A stretch of DNA of 64,000 bases from Acridotheres tristis (GCA_037013685.1 CM072884.1:2914001-2978000), one strand, 5' to 3'. Positions 39,683-50,370 are shown, counted from the first letter of the stretch. Notes: generated by a model from the sequence alone, not told the origin. Made by a program: numbers and translations.

Positions 39683-42600
39683 ATGGTGTAAAATGGTGCT
39701 TCAGCAGTCTGGATCAGCTCAGTCCTCTGCACAAAATGGTTTTGGAACCGTGAAATCGATGCAGAACCAAAGAACGTCCCCATTGAGATGCTCGTTTCTA
39801 CTTGTAGCAAGTGCTGCATAGGTAAGTGAAAATTACAAGCTCTAGGTTCATAATCCCTTGAAACAAATTAAATATTCATCCTAGGAAAGATTCAGTATGT
39901 GTGACAGCCTCTGGCTGAGATGGGCCCATCCAAAGTGTTTCTCCTCTTCCCTTTGCTGTCAAGCAAAATGTTGGCACGTAAGGAATTTCTCCCTTTGGGC
40001 AAGATCTTCCCACCCACGACTTTTCTCTCCATTTCTTATCTCTGAGATTGCTAAAAGCTGCCCTAGCAGGGATTCTGGGGTAGCAGGTATTAAATCTGTC
40101 TGAGTTTTCTCCTGGCTTTTTCAAGGTTTCTCTTTTCCTGTCTGTCACCTTCACCACTGGGAGTGGTGACATAACCCAGAGCTGTCCTCATGTGCTGCCC
40201 TTTGCCTCCTCCCACCCCTCTCCTGATTAACATTTGGGTTTATATATGCCACTGGAAATGAGTTCACTCTGATCATTACACTGCAGTTGATCTGATGCAT
40301 AGTAAATATTTCTCAGAGCTTTCTTTGGTTTAATACAGGGGTTTGATTTCTTTTATTTATTTCCCTCCAAACTTTTCACTGTGCACACATTGTGCTCTCC
40401 TCGGTCCAGAATTTTGAAGCACAGAGCTTTCATGTTTCATAAGAGCTTCCTGAGTTTTATTTTGAACCTTGTTGTTTTGATAGTTCTTTATTCTGTCAGC
40501 AATGACTGTAATAGGGATGGTACTCAGGGGAGAGGGGGGTTTGTGCTGCAAAAAAGTCAGTATTTTTTCTGAGATCCCTTCTGCTGGGGTTATGTCTTAA
40601 TCTAAAAAGACTTGTCTTACCACACATTCTGTCAATCATCCAAAAGATAAGATCTATATTCAGTCTTCATTCAGTCCCTAGGAGAAACCAGACAAGACAT
40701 GCCAACAAAATAAATGTAGGAATTGGCCTGAAAAAAGATAGGAAATCCATAGATTCCAATTGTTTTTCTTCTTCTGTAGAGCTGGGCCTTCTGTATGCAA
40801 TAAGATAGATGCTTACAGTTTTCCCTCTGATTAATGGAGACAAATATGGAATTACTGTGTTCCACCATCCCTTAACAATGTAGAAGCGTCCCAAAATGAG
40901 ATTATACTGTTCCTGTAACTAAGGAATTGGGAGTAGATGGTAAACATAAAATTTCAAACATTAACTTTCATCATGAAATAGAAAAGGAATTATCAGTGCC
41001 CTGGAGGATGGACAGCAAGGGTGGTTTCACTAAAAGCTGTGGTGAAGTCACTTTTGCTTATCTTCTGTTCACCCTACACTGAGTATGGCAGGCACAGGGA
41101 TTTCATCCAGTCCTACACAGGAAATGACTTCTGCAGCCAGACAGACACAAGGCCAAGGTGCTCCATAGCTTGCCATTCCAGAAAATCCAACAGATCCACT
41201 CGGTTCTTTGTGTTTTAGCTCCTGACAAATTAGTACTTTATTGTGTTGCCTCCATACACATGCAGAGCACCTCTTCCTTCCTAAAACACAGGTAATTTAG
41301 AAAATATTAATTAATAATTCATACATTATCAAAATAAAATTTAACCATGACAAAAAAAGGTTAATATTCCCCAGGTGGCCACAGCCAAATCTATCCAGGA
41401 TTTGAGTGATTTCAAATTAGATGTGTGAATCAACTCCAGCTTCCTAAATTAAGACAATGGAGAAAGGAAATGCCTGAAGGCTGCAAACTGAGGGGAAAGG
41501 ATTTAGCTCAGTAAACTTTTGAAAATCTGCCTCAAAGTGGAAAAGCCATTACAAGGAACCAGCAACAAGCACAGCAGATCATATTCCCATCATCATTTTC
41601 TGTGCACTGAGCAGGTAATACCTTTTTAAAGTGATCTCTGAATGGGTCTGTAGTTGCCAGAGGACACAGAAGTTATTGCTTTGGTCATGTTTGACTGGGG
41701 CTGCTTTTTCCTTTATTCTTTCTGGAGGGTCTCACAGGTTTATTCTGTAAAACTGCTTTCCTTTATGGCCTTCCAGGAGAGGACTGGGGTCTTTCTGTCT
41801 GAACTTCTCTTCTTGAATATTTGTCTCAATGAAAAGCATATCAATAGCTGTCATATTATTTCTACATCTAATTAATTTCGGGCCTGTAGTTATGGATCCA
41901 TGCATTCTCACTAGAAGATAAATGACAAATTTACTGAGCTAGCAAAAGAGTCAGGAGCTGAAAGGGAGTGGAAAACAAGCAAACAAACACAAACCAAATT
42001 TCAATAGAGATGGCAGTGATCTGTAGGTTAAAAAGAAGAAATAAAGTAGACACTTTCAAATAGGATGTTGAAATCAAAACCTCTGGACTGCCATCTATGG
42101 AGATTATGTTGATCAGCAATGGGCTCAGCAAATCATCCTAGTTTATCTTCAGTCTGTAAACTGAATTGGATAAAATGTCATTGTCTTTAAAACAGATGGT
42201 GGCTTCCAACCATTTCAAACCATAAGCACAGGGTTTAGAGGCTAACCTATTAAAATTCAGAGGTGCTAAATATGTTCTGTAGGGAGTGATGGATGTTTAA
42301 GCCTTGATTTTCTGGTTATTTTTCAGTTTACATATTGACAAGTTTCAGAACACAAAATAAAGACATTTTGTATATATAGCCAGATTTGTTTTAGCCCCTG
42401 GCTGTCTGTGTACATGATCCCCATTGAAGGCAATCTCATTTTTCTGAGCTACTCCCTCCTCCAGAACTTCAGGCCTGCTTTAGCAGTGCTGCTAATCCCT
42501 GCCTCCTGTAAAAACAGCATCTCCCAGGGGAATTTGAATTACGGGAAGGAGCAAATACTGCTGCTGCTTGGCCAACTGTGCAGAGACACAGAGTGATTTT

Positions 42601-44239
42601 TAAAATGATTACTGCTGATATCAAGTGTAGAATAACTGCACTGCTTATCACCTAAATTACTTTTAGCTCATACTCCAGGTCATCTAAATCTAATACTGCT
42701 TTGTCTTTTGTGTCTCAAACCTGTAACTTCAAGAATGTGGGGCTTTCATTGGTCTAATCTGTTCTGCCTAGTGAAAGAAACAGCTTTCTCATAGGAGGTG
42801 AGCTTCTGAAAAAGCAAACCAATATTTGGGTTCTAAGATATTGATGCCACCTTCAAACCCGAATGTCATGATGGTATGGCCTTGCAATTACACATGCTCA
42901 GACTCTCTAAACTCCCTGATTCTCAAAACTTCGAGTTCCCAGACATGACCTTCACCAAGGTGAATGTGAATGGAACACAGTTTGTCTCTGTGCATTACTC
43001 GTATCAAAAATGCACAAATTTTCTGCTTGTTAGAGATATAATACCCCATGTACCTTTCTGTTCCAGTGGAGGTCACTCAGTCAGCTCTGTTTGGTCACAC
43101 TTTGAACTGAAAGAAATCAGATTTTTTCAGACAAAGACTTTCTCCAACATTTTTATATTTTGAAGTGGTGAGTTCTTCTGAGTTTATCATCTTTTCACTG
43201 TTTATGGTTGTTTACTTCTCTTTACCTTTTAAGAACAACCAGAAGAGAACTGTTCTACTTTTGATTGCAGTGCCTCAAACAACAGCACTATCAGGTTCTC
43301 ACAGAAGGCACCAACCAGGCGGTTTTTTTTCAAAGTTGAAGTTAGTTGTTAGCACAAGTTTTTATCCTTTTTTTAGTGCTTTTAAACAGCAGAGAGTGAT
43401 GGAGACAGACAGAAAGACTGCAAAACAGCAAAAGGCCATCGTGCCCTCCAAAGTGACCTTCACAGGTAGACTCCTAACACCAAATATTTCCTTCAATGTT
43501 CATCTCAACTGCTAAACAAACAACTAAAATTGGCAGCAGATTTTAAAATAGTTGCTGGTGACTTATTCAGTTATTTAAACTGGTTATTTGGTCTACATAC
43601 TTGTTTAAAGCTTGTTTGCTTTCAAATAAAATGAACACAAAATGAAAGCTAATCGTTTTTAAATTCTTTTCAGACAAAAAACCATCAAACTGGAAGAGTT
43701 AAAGTTTTCTTAAAGATATTCTGCACTGACTCAGATGTATAAAATAAATTTGCATAAAAAAGGATGGGTTTTCTTGAGAGCTTTCTAAGCATACAAAATC
43801 ATGGCATTCACAAAGTACAAACAAACTTCAACTTTCATGATAAAGAAATATTATTTCTACTGCCAACCTGTACATCACCATTCAATTAAAAATAATCTGC
43901 AATGATGAATCTTTCCTGTTTTACAGAAGAAGAAATAGAAATTAGATTTCACTCAGCAGAAAGTCTGGACTAAAACTTGCTCCCAACTCATCCTACTCTG
44001 ATTGCTGGACACATTGGGAATTAGAATTAGTGTTTGCACTCTGTGTCGTTTAGAAGTGTGGGCAAAGTGACTGGCAGAACACAAGAAAGGCAGAGGAGAC
44101 GCATAAATAAAAAGCAAGTCTTTTCTGATGTGACACTGTGGTGGTGGCACTTGCAGAGCAAGCCTCTCTTTACAAAACTCAGATCATCTCCAGGTCATTG
44201 TCACACTTGCAAAACCTCTGAGCTTGGGTGACTTTTCAC
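39683..44239. other. Non-coding AT-rich DNA
   Basis: No gene or mobile element recognised. Base composition stays AT-rich until about 44.23 kb, where it changes abruptly to GC-rich. Confidence 0.55.
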
Positions 44240-45175
44240 AGCTTTTGTGCTCGCCCATCTGTCAGTGCCTCCCTGTGCTCCTGCCCTGCCGGGGATGAAG
44301 GGCCCCGAGCAGCAGGGCCAGGAGCGGGGCTGCTCTCCCAGGAGTCCCCTTTGTGCAGAAGGGGCAGCTCCAGGGGATTCTGTGGAGACACGCAGCACAG
44401 CCGGGAGCGTTCCTGCCGTGCCTCTGCCCCGGCTCTACCTTTTGGGGGCTGGAGAAGCATTAAACACACACACACACAAAATAAAAAATAAGGCGACTCA
44501 TGCCATGCACAGAAATGTTGTATTTGGTGGAAAGACTAATTGCCATTTAACTTTCCAGCCCACGCACATTGTAATAAGCTCACAAAATAAATAAGGAGCT
44601 CCACAATAAACTCCAGGAGCTGCTTGCTGGTGGGAGGAAAGCTAAAATATATTTACAAACAATTCCATGGGTGAAGGTACGGGTGTGAAATGGGTCTTGA
44701 TGTCTCTAATAGCTTCAAGCAGCGGGTTTGCTGCAGAGCCCAGACAGCTCGGCTCCCGAAACAGGTAAGTGGGTCTGCACAAACCCGAACTTTGGGGTAA
44801 AACAGCAGGTTCGAGGGGGATTATTCAAGGTAGGAGGATCGGGAAGGCCGTGCCGTCCCGGCTTTTCAGCCGATGGGTACCGAGAGGGGCAGGGAGAGGC
44901 AACGGGGGAATTCCTCGGTAACCCACGGCCAGAGGGGCAGCGAGGGGCTGGCTCGGGAAAGGATCGGCCGGAGGGCAGCGGGCAGGAATGTGGTGGAGGC
45001 ACAGCGGCGTGGCAAGGAACGAACAGGGAGAAGCGGGAGCTGCTCTGCGGTCGGGCAGAGCGCTGCCAATAGGGTCACAGAGGGCCAGCTGCAAGTGCTT
45101 TGTGTTCCCGGCTGCCAGGAGAGGGAAAGCGCTCGGGTTTGGCTCCTACAGCCCCAGCCCGGCCAGCGTGGGGCT
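44240..45175. promoter_or_regulatory. GC-rich domain with CpG island (core 44745-45175)
   Basis: The core contains about 35 CpG dinucleotides in about 430 bases, far above the CpG-poor surroundings. A GC-rich lobe at 44240-44450 carries about nine more. The two are separated by an AT-rich spacer with a (CA)7 run at about 44464-44478. A consensus splice donor, ACAG then GTAAGT, lies at 44764/44765 on the plus strand at the island edge, and a GCCAAT motif lies near 45063. In vertebrates unmethylated CpG islands commonly mark promoters, so a promoter with a short first exon ending at 44764 is a reasonable inference. No coding exon is recognised nearby. A GC-rich LTR or a minisatellite-associated GC-rich patch is an alternative. 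Confidence 0.6.
44645..44760 (-). repeat. Dispersed repeat fragment, possible LTR
   Basis: This block resembles 52845-52930 and 59788-59873. All three share ATTTACAA, then ATGGGTGA, then GGGTGTGAA, then GATGTCTCTA/AATGTCTCTA, then CAAGCAGC(G/A)GGTTTG(C/T)TGCAGAGCCCAG in the same order. On the minus strand the 59.8-kb copy has AATAAA just upstream of the shared part, as expected for the R-U5 end of an LTR. Family unknown. Confidence 0.45.
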
Positions 45176-45207
45176 GGAGGGTGTGCTGGGGTGTCTGGGC
45201 ACTGCAG

Positions 45208-45616
45208 GGGAACGGGGACAGGTTTGGTGTGATGGACAGGGACAGGGTCTGGTGTGTCCTGTAAGGCACAGGGACAGGGTTTGGTGTGCCATGTAAGGCA
45301 CAGGGACAGGGTTTGGTGTGTCCTGTAAGGCACAGGGACAGGGTTTGGTGTGTCCTGTAAGGTACAGGGACAGGTTTGGTGTGTCCTGTAAGGCACAGGG
45401 ACAGGGTTTGGTGTGCCATGTAAGGCACAGGGACAGGTTTGGTGTGTCCTGTAAGGCACAGGGACAGGGTTTGGTGTGTCCTGTAAGGCACAGGGACAGG
45501 GTTTGGTGTGCCCTGTAAGGCACAGGGACAGGTTTGGTGTGCCATGTAAGGCACAGGGACAGGTTTGGTGTGTCATGTAAGGCACAGGGACAGGGTTTGG
45601 TGTGTCATATAAGGGA
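45208..45616. repeat. 32-bp minisatellite
   Basis: About 13 units with a mostly 32-bp period (some 31) built on CTGTAAGGCACAGGGACAGG then GTTTGGTGTGTC. Units vary at GTCC/GCCA/GCCC and in a G-run of two or three. The mixed 31/32-bp spacing keeps all minus-strand frames open and creates long artificial Thr/Pro/Val frames there (for example 44866-45741), which are not genes. Confidence 0.96.
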
Positions 45617-45680
45617 CAATGTGTCACCAAAGCCTGGCCTGGTTGCCGAAGGGATTTTGTTTGAGTCACTGGGGAGGTGA

Positions 45681-46200
45681 GTGAGTTTGCAAAGAATTTG
45701 GTGGCTGTGGGTGGGTGATATCCCACATGTGGTGGGAGCAAGGTGGCAGAGTGGGACCTTCCAGGAATTGGTCACAAAGGGATCTCAGGTATGTGAAAGA
45801 TGTGAAAGAAGGGATGAGGAGAAGCTGAGGGTACAGGCAAGGATAATGGCACAGTTTTTACAACACCCGATGGGGAAGTGCAGGGAGCCCCAGGACAGTG
45901 ACTGGGAAGGAATGAATGTGCCATTTGTAAAACAGGACATTAGAAATGAATTGTTAAGGGTGTCAGGATCTGCTGTTGTGCCTGTGCTTTAAGTGTTGTG
46001 TTTCCTGGTAGACATGGGAACTTCTCTGTCTGATTTGAATTTTTTGCCAAAGGGGGAACAATTGTTGAGATGTTCTTTTGCTAAAGATGAGTAGGTGCAT
46101 TTGATTCAAGCACTCTTGTTGAGTGTAGGTGTGTGCATGGGAATTACCACAGTGTGTGTTATACCTATAGCTGCCTCTGCCATTCCCTTCAAACATTGCA
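45681..46200 (+). pseudogene. Possible class I-like ERV gag-protease relic
   Basis: Recognition here is weak. In frame from 45681 there is a charged stretch with EEKLRVQARIMAQ near 45823. In another frame near 45905 comes LGRNECAICK, resembling the start of a retroviral CCHC zinc knuckle, broken by stops directly after. Near 46000 the first frame reads FLVDMGTSLS, resembling the retroviral protease active-site strand with the usual DTG changed to DMG. The order of charged C-terminal Gag, zinc knuckle and protease is that of a gammaretrovirus-like element. Stops and frame changes show it is dead. No LTR, primer site or polymerase was found with it. It could also be a chance set of short resemblances; a translated search would settle this. 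Confidence 0.35.
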
Positions 46201-46498
46201 CAGGGCTGGGAGAGGCCAGGAAGAATGAGACATGAGCAGTCAGCTGGCTTATGTCCACTGACTTGTTTTGTACTTTTTCTCTGTGGAACAATATTCATCG
46301 TTTTGGGTTTTTTAGTCCAGTTTAAGACTCTGTACTGATTGTGTGCAGCAAAACTGAATGGCTGCCATGAGCCAGGTGAGTTCTGGGCCTGCTCAGATCC
46401 TGCTGCTGAGGAGCCAACTCCTCGAGGAGAAGATGGATGGAGGGACCAGGCTGGGAGGGAAGCTATGGGAGAGTCTGCTCTGAATCTCTGTCCCTGCC

Positions 46499-47100
46499 AG
46501 CCTGGTTCTGATGTGCTGCTCTGGGATGGTGCAGGCTGAGAGATGGTTCTGATGTGCTGCTCTGGGATGGTGCAGTATGAGATGGTTCTGATGTGCTGCT
46601 CTGGGATGGTGCAGTATGAGATGGTTCTGATGTGCTGCTCTGGGATGGTGCAGTATGAGATGGTTCTGATGTGCTGATCTGGGATGGTGCAGGGTCAGAG
46701 ATGGTTCTGATGTGCTGCTCTGGGATGGTGCAGGCTGAGAGATGGTTCTGATGTGCTGCTCTGGGATGGTGCAGGCTGAGAGATGGTTCTGATGTGCTGC
46801 TCTGGGATGGTGCAGTATGAGATGGTTCTGATGTGCTGCTCTGGGATGGTGCAGTATGAGATGGTTCTGATGTGCTGCTCTGGGATGGTGCAGGCTCAGA
46901 GATGGTTCTGATGTGCTGCTCTGGGATGGTGCAGTATGGGATGGTTCTGATGTGCTGTTCTGGGATGGTGCAGGGTCAGAGATGGTTCTGATGTGCTGTT
47001 CTGGGATGGTGCAGTATGAGATGGTTCTGATGTGCTGTTCTGGGATGGTGCAGGCTCAGAGATGGTTCTGATGTGCTGCTCTGGGATGGTGCAGGCTGCA
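46499..47100. repeat. 39-41-bp minisatellite
   Basis: About 15 units of GATGGTTCTGATGTGCTGCT then CTGGGATGGTGCAG then a variable tail. The TATGA tail gives 39-bp units and the GCTGAGA/GGTCAGA tails give 41-bp units, so unit types are interspersed. A minus-strand His/Pro/Ser-rich frame over it is an artefact. Confidence 0.96.
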
Positions 47101-47124
47101 TCCCCCTGGGAGCTGAGGGTGCAG

Positions 47125-47278
47125 AACCCCAGGGGCTGCTTGAGGTCATTTGGGGTTTCTCGAGGTCGTTGGAGGCCCTGGTAGGGGTTTCTTGAAGTCA
47201 TTGGGGTACTTTGAGGTTATTGCATTTCCTGGTGGGGGTTACCTGGGGGAACCCCAGGGGGGTTATGGGGCAGGGTTA
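47125..47278. repeat. Degenerate AGGTCA-type minisatellite, left patch
   Basis: Three or four degenerate subunits with TTGAGGTCATTTGGGGTTTC, GAGGTCGTTGGAGGCCCTGG and GAAGTCATTGGGGTACTTTG. The best match is to the right-hand end of the 174-bp array (52390-52430), which also has GGTCATTGGAGGCCCTG. The same sequence class therefore lies on both sides of the retroviral remnant. Confidence 0.7.
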
Positions 47279-47816
47279 TGTCTCAGGTTACAATAAGAAA
47301 TGAAACTAAAAATATGAATTCTATCACATCTCCATAGGCTGTTAAAGCAGTGCTCTTTGTCTCTTCCATGACTCATCTCTGATAACTCTCTCCAAGGGCT
47401 CTCTCTATGTCAATGGCCACCAGATCTCACTGCATGGCTCACAAATGACGTCATCCCATTGTGAGATGCCCCGCCCAGGGGGAGGAGCCAAGCAGCCCTG
47501 CCTGGATATAAACTGAGACTTGGAACACCACGGGGCCTTTTCTACTGGATTCCCAGGGGTACACAGCCACTACTGGACCTTCAGAGGAAGAGCAGACCCT
47601 TCTGCAGGATCACTGCCTCAACAGAACCACATCTGTCACCTCTGGAGGACTGCAGCCACCACTGAATGGAACTGCTACCACCCCCCTGACCAACAGGATG
47701 CCAGGTTGTATCCTGACTCTGTCAGTGTTTCTGTGCTATGGCATTTATTTTAATTTTCTTATCAAATTGTAGTTCTGACTTGGGATCTCACACTGGTTTA
47801 TTTTGAGACTAGTACA
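47279..47816 (+). repeat. 5' LTR
   Basis: Boundaries inferred as TGTCTCAGG at the left and AGTACA at the right, giving TGT...ACA inverted ends, 538 bp, followed by five bases and the primer site. It contains an ordered promoter (AP-1, CRE, GC box, TATA). No matching 3' LTR is in the window, so the left edge rests on the TG dinucleotide and the change from minisatellite to unique sequence. No AATAAA is present in the expected R region. Confidence 0.65.
47369..47513 (+). promoter_or_regulatory. LTR promoter: AP-1, CRE, GC box, TATA
   Basis: TGACTCA (AP-1 consensus) at 47369-47375, palindromic TGACGTCA (full CRE, CREB/ATF) at 47446-47453, CCCCGCCC (Sp1/KLF GC box) at 47469-47476, and TATAAA at 47507-47512. 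Order and spacing fit a polymerase II core promoter with initiation expected near 47535-47545. All four motifs are intact although the downstream genes are broken. Activity is inferred, not shown. Confidence 0.6.
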
Positions 47817-47821
47817 TATTT

Positions 47822-47839
47822 TGGCACCCAGTGTGGGGC
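47822..47839 (+). other. Primer-binding site, tRNA-Lys type
   Basis: TGGCACCCAGTGTGGGGC agrees at 15 of 18 positions with the complement of the 3' end of tRNA-Lys1,2, the primer of several betaretroviruses and lentiviruses such as Mason-Pfizer monkey virus. It lies five bases after the inferred LTR end. This is the strongest single marker that the element is class II-like. Confidence 0.75.
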
Positions 47840-48300
47840 CAGTCCTGAACAAAGTCAGAATTACAATTTGGTAGTACAGAAACCTCCTATTCGCCATGAT
47901 GCTCAACATGCTTACATGGGTCTTGTACCTTGCTCTCTTTATTTTTCTGCACAGGGGATTTACCTGCCTGTTATAATGCTCCTGTTGAGACCAGGCAATG
48001 GTGTGAAAATTGCTTTATTGGTTTATTGTGTCTGTTGCCTGATAAGCTCTGAGGCAGTGAACATCATTTGGAACATACATTCAGTTTTGTTTGCTTGTTC
48101 TAGGCTGGGCTGCCACGTCTGGGTTCTCCTCAACAATCACACCCAGCCCCTGGCAGGAAGAGCAGAGAGTGGTTCCTTCCAGCCTTTCAGACCTGGCACA
48201 GCAGTGTTTGAAAATGCTGAGTTCCCTCTGGGTGTCAAGGATGGCATAATCTTGTTGTCTGTTCTTTGTCTTCTCTGCACAGCCTGCACCGTGTGCACCA
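47840..48300 (+). other. ERV leader between primer site and gag
   Basis: The leader stays open from 47868 in the same frame as the gag start and would encode hydrophobic stretches, but has no recognisable domain. It contains three good splice-acceptor-like sites, with pyrimidine tracts ending in AG at 47953-47954, 48102-48103 and 48281-48282. The last lies 18 bases before the probable gag ATG. I annotate it as leader, not as a gene. Confidence 0.5.
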
Positions 48301-49375
48301 TGAACAGAACAGGGCTGAGTGTGGCACAGCAGCTTCTCCAGGAGCAGAGAAGCAGCAAATCAGCAGGAACCGTGGCTACAGAGACTGACAGAGAGAAAAG
48401 GAACCAAAACCAAACAGGAACCGTGGCTACAGAGACTGACAGAGAGAAAAGGAACCAAAACCAAACAGGAACCGTGGCTGCACAGACTGACAGAGAGAAA
48501 AGGAACCAAAACCAAGCAGGAACCGTGGCTGCACAGACTGACAGAGAGAAAAGGAACCAAAACCAAGCAGGAACCGTGGCTGCACAGACTGACAGAGAGA
48601 AAAGGAACCAAAACCAAACAGGAACCGTGGCTACAGAGACTGACAAAGAGAAAAGGAACCAAAAGAGCAGCCAATGCTTCCACACAAACCATCACTGAGC
48701 CAGGACAGTCCAAGCCAGCAGCAGCTGCCCCCGTTCAGAAGAAGAAATCAAAGAGCAAATCTGTCCTCATAGTGACCAAGGAGGAGGTGGCTGGACCCTC
48801 CCACCCAGCAGAAGGGACAGAACCAGAGATCATCCATCACTCCCTGTCCCTGGGTGAGCTGTGGAGGGACTTCACTCGCCAGATAAACAAGTCCATCCTG
48901 AGCTGGCTGCTGCACATCTGGGACACCACAGCCAATGACACCATTCTGGATGGAAGAGGGGCCAGGCAGCTGGGATCCCTGCCCTGGGATGTGCTCGCTG
49001 ACCAGGGGATTGGGAGAACCCAGGAAAGGCTCAGCCTGTGGCAGTGAGTGCTGGTGAGTGTAAGGGATGGATACCTTTGTGAAGAAGAGCTCCAGGTGCA
49101 CCAAGGGAAATGGAGCACAGTGGAACAAGGTATTTGATGCCTGAGGGAATTGCCTGTGCTGGAGATCGTTTTTCCCTAAGAACCCTGATGGTGTGCAGTG
49201 CGTGTTGCAGGTGTGGCTGAGATTTGCACAGCTTGGAGCAGAGATTTCCTCCCGTCACCTGGAGATGGGGGAAGGACAGCACAAGGTGGGAGCACTGGCC
49301 AGCAAACTGGGAATTTCCCAGGACAGTCACTGCCCCTTTATGCACCCATTGTCATCCTTGGAAACATCTGGCTGA
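48301..49375 (+). pseudogene. gag: Broken retroviral gag
   Basis: Gag forms the inner shell of the particle. The probable start ATG is at 48301 (MNRTGLSVAQQ), 18 bases after a good splice-acceptor-like AG. Next come six copies of a 17-residue polar repeat, then a basic KKKSKSKS linker near 48743. The conserved part contains RDFTRQINKS and SWLLHIWD near 48870-48925 and ARQLGSLPWD near 48961, which I recognise as the Gag segment common in avian class II ERVs. The first part and the conserved part lie in different plus frames, so an indel near the end of the repeat breaks the gene. The second frame ends at TGA 49045-49047. Recognisable sequence continues in that same frame past this stop to another TGA at 49135-49137. 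A further fragment in another frame runs to about 49375. No CCHC zinc knuckle is visible. No functional Gag can be made. Confidence 0.75.
48366..48671 (+). repeat. 51-bp (17-codon) tandem repeat inside gag
   Basis: Six units with exact 51-bp spacing. In the frame of the gag start each unit reads like GTVATETDREKRNQNQT, with ATE/AAQ and a final T/A as variants. Because 51 is divisible by three, frames on both strands remain open throughout, giving two overlapping plus frames and two minus frames. The polar, charged composition suits a flexible linker. The sixth unit is diverged and the frame is lost just beyond it. Confidence 0.93.
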
Positions 49376-49592
49376 GCCCTGCGGAGCTGGGAAGAGGAAA
49401 CTGAGGAGGGCCGTCAGAAATGGAGAAAGGAGCTTAAGGAAGGAATTCACCACATCTCACCAGAACCAACCAGAGTCTCTGCCTTAGGAGCAGATGTCCC
49501 CAGCCAAGGAGAGAGGACACTCCACAAGGTAAACTCTGCTTTTTCCTTCAGGAACATGGGATGGAAAACCCACCTCCTCCTTGGCAGCCCAG

Positions 49593-49768
49593 GTACGTGG
49601 ACTGAAAAGAGGAACATCTACCAGGAGATGTTCATTTAGTGTCACCTCTGCTCTGGTCTCTCATGGACAGAACTCTGGACTGTATAGGAATGAAAATATG
49701 ACTGAATCTCTTAAAGAGACCTCAGGAACATATTTATTTTATTTATATTTACATATTTATATTTACAG
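49593..49768 (+). other. Candidate 176-bp intron in the ERV remnant
   Basis: Donor CCAG/GTACGT at 49592/49593 and acceptor TTTATATTTACAG ending at 49768. The same pair is kept in the second copy (55703-55877). Short but plausible for a vertebrate intron. There is no independent evidence of use. Confidence 0.25.
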
Positions 49769-49859
49769 GAGGAGACCAACGTGTACCAAGACCAGGAATA
49801 GAGGGACCCTGGCTCTAGCCGGGTGGAGGAAAGGGACAGTCGGATCTGTTGGACTGTGT

Positions 49860-50281
49860 GGATCCCATGGGCTGGCACATCTGACCCACAGAGATATTCC
49901 AGCTGTGGGGGACACTGGTGCTCAGTGTACCCCGATGCCACCAAGGTATGTGGGAGCAGAATCCATTTCTGTTGCTGACAGGAGGATCCCAGCAGCTGCA
50001 GTGAGTTTAACTGGGAACGAGTGGCACCAACACCCCAGCGTGACTGGCCCAGAGGCCCCTGCCTCCTCAGCATGGAGGAGCTCAGAAATGGGTATTTCAG
50101 AGACCCAAAAGGACAGCGCTGGGCTTTTGGGATGGCTGCTGCAAAGACAGAAGACATCAGACAACTGAATGCTCTGGCTGCTCTCTCAGATGACCCCTCT
50201 GCTGTGGGACTGCTGAGAGCTGAAGGACAGCAGGTACCAGCCAGCACACAACAGTGCACCATCAGCAATTCTTCATCATAA
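49860..50281 (+). pseudogene. pro: Broken retroviral protease, copy A
   Basis: Aspartic protease of the retropepsin family, which in a virus cuts Gag and Pol. The active-site motif DTGA is at 49911-49922, within VGDTGAQCTP. The same frame continues with YVGAESISVAD and VSLTGNEWHQHPSVTGPEAP. After that the recognisable sequence jumps to another frame (NGYFRDPKGQRWAFG, then TEDIRQLNALAALSDDPSAV), which is the stretch linking protease to reverse transcriptase in this avian family. It ends at a stop at 50279-50281 with no reverse transcriptase motif after it. In this copy the DTGA and VGAE blocks share one frame; in the second copy they do not. The retropepsin assignment is from the motif and its neighbours. 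Confidence 0.7.
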
Positions 50282-50352
50282 TACAATTTTGCTGTAGAAC
50301 ATTTCAAAAAGGCCAAAGTGGTTTGTTTATTTTTTCCACTTACTGAAAACAA

Positions 50353-50370
50353 AATAAAAACCTAAATAAA
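50353..50370 (+). terminator. Tandem AATAAA polyadenylation signals, copy A
   Basis: AATAAA at 50353-50358 and 50365-50370, followed within 30 bases by CTTGTCTCTGTG, a GT-rich downstream element. They are correctly placed to end a transcript started at the LTR about 2.8 kb upstream. Confidence 0.5.

Noticed and set aside
44800..44825. GGTTCGAGGGGG as a tRNA T-arm
   Set aside because: No A box, acceptor stem or anticodon arm could be placed around it.
44866..45741. Long minus-strand open frame (291 codons, Thr/Pro/Val repeats)
   Set aside because: It is generated by the 32-bp minisatellite, where all frames lack stops, and by the CpG island; no start context or domain.
47520..47753. 77-codon frame inside the LTR
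   Set aside because: It lies in the R/U5 part of the LTR, downstream of TATA; no LTR-encoded protein is expected here.
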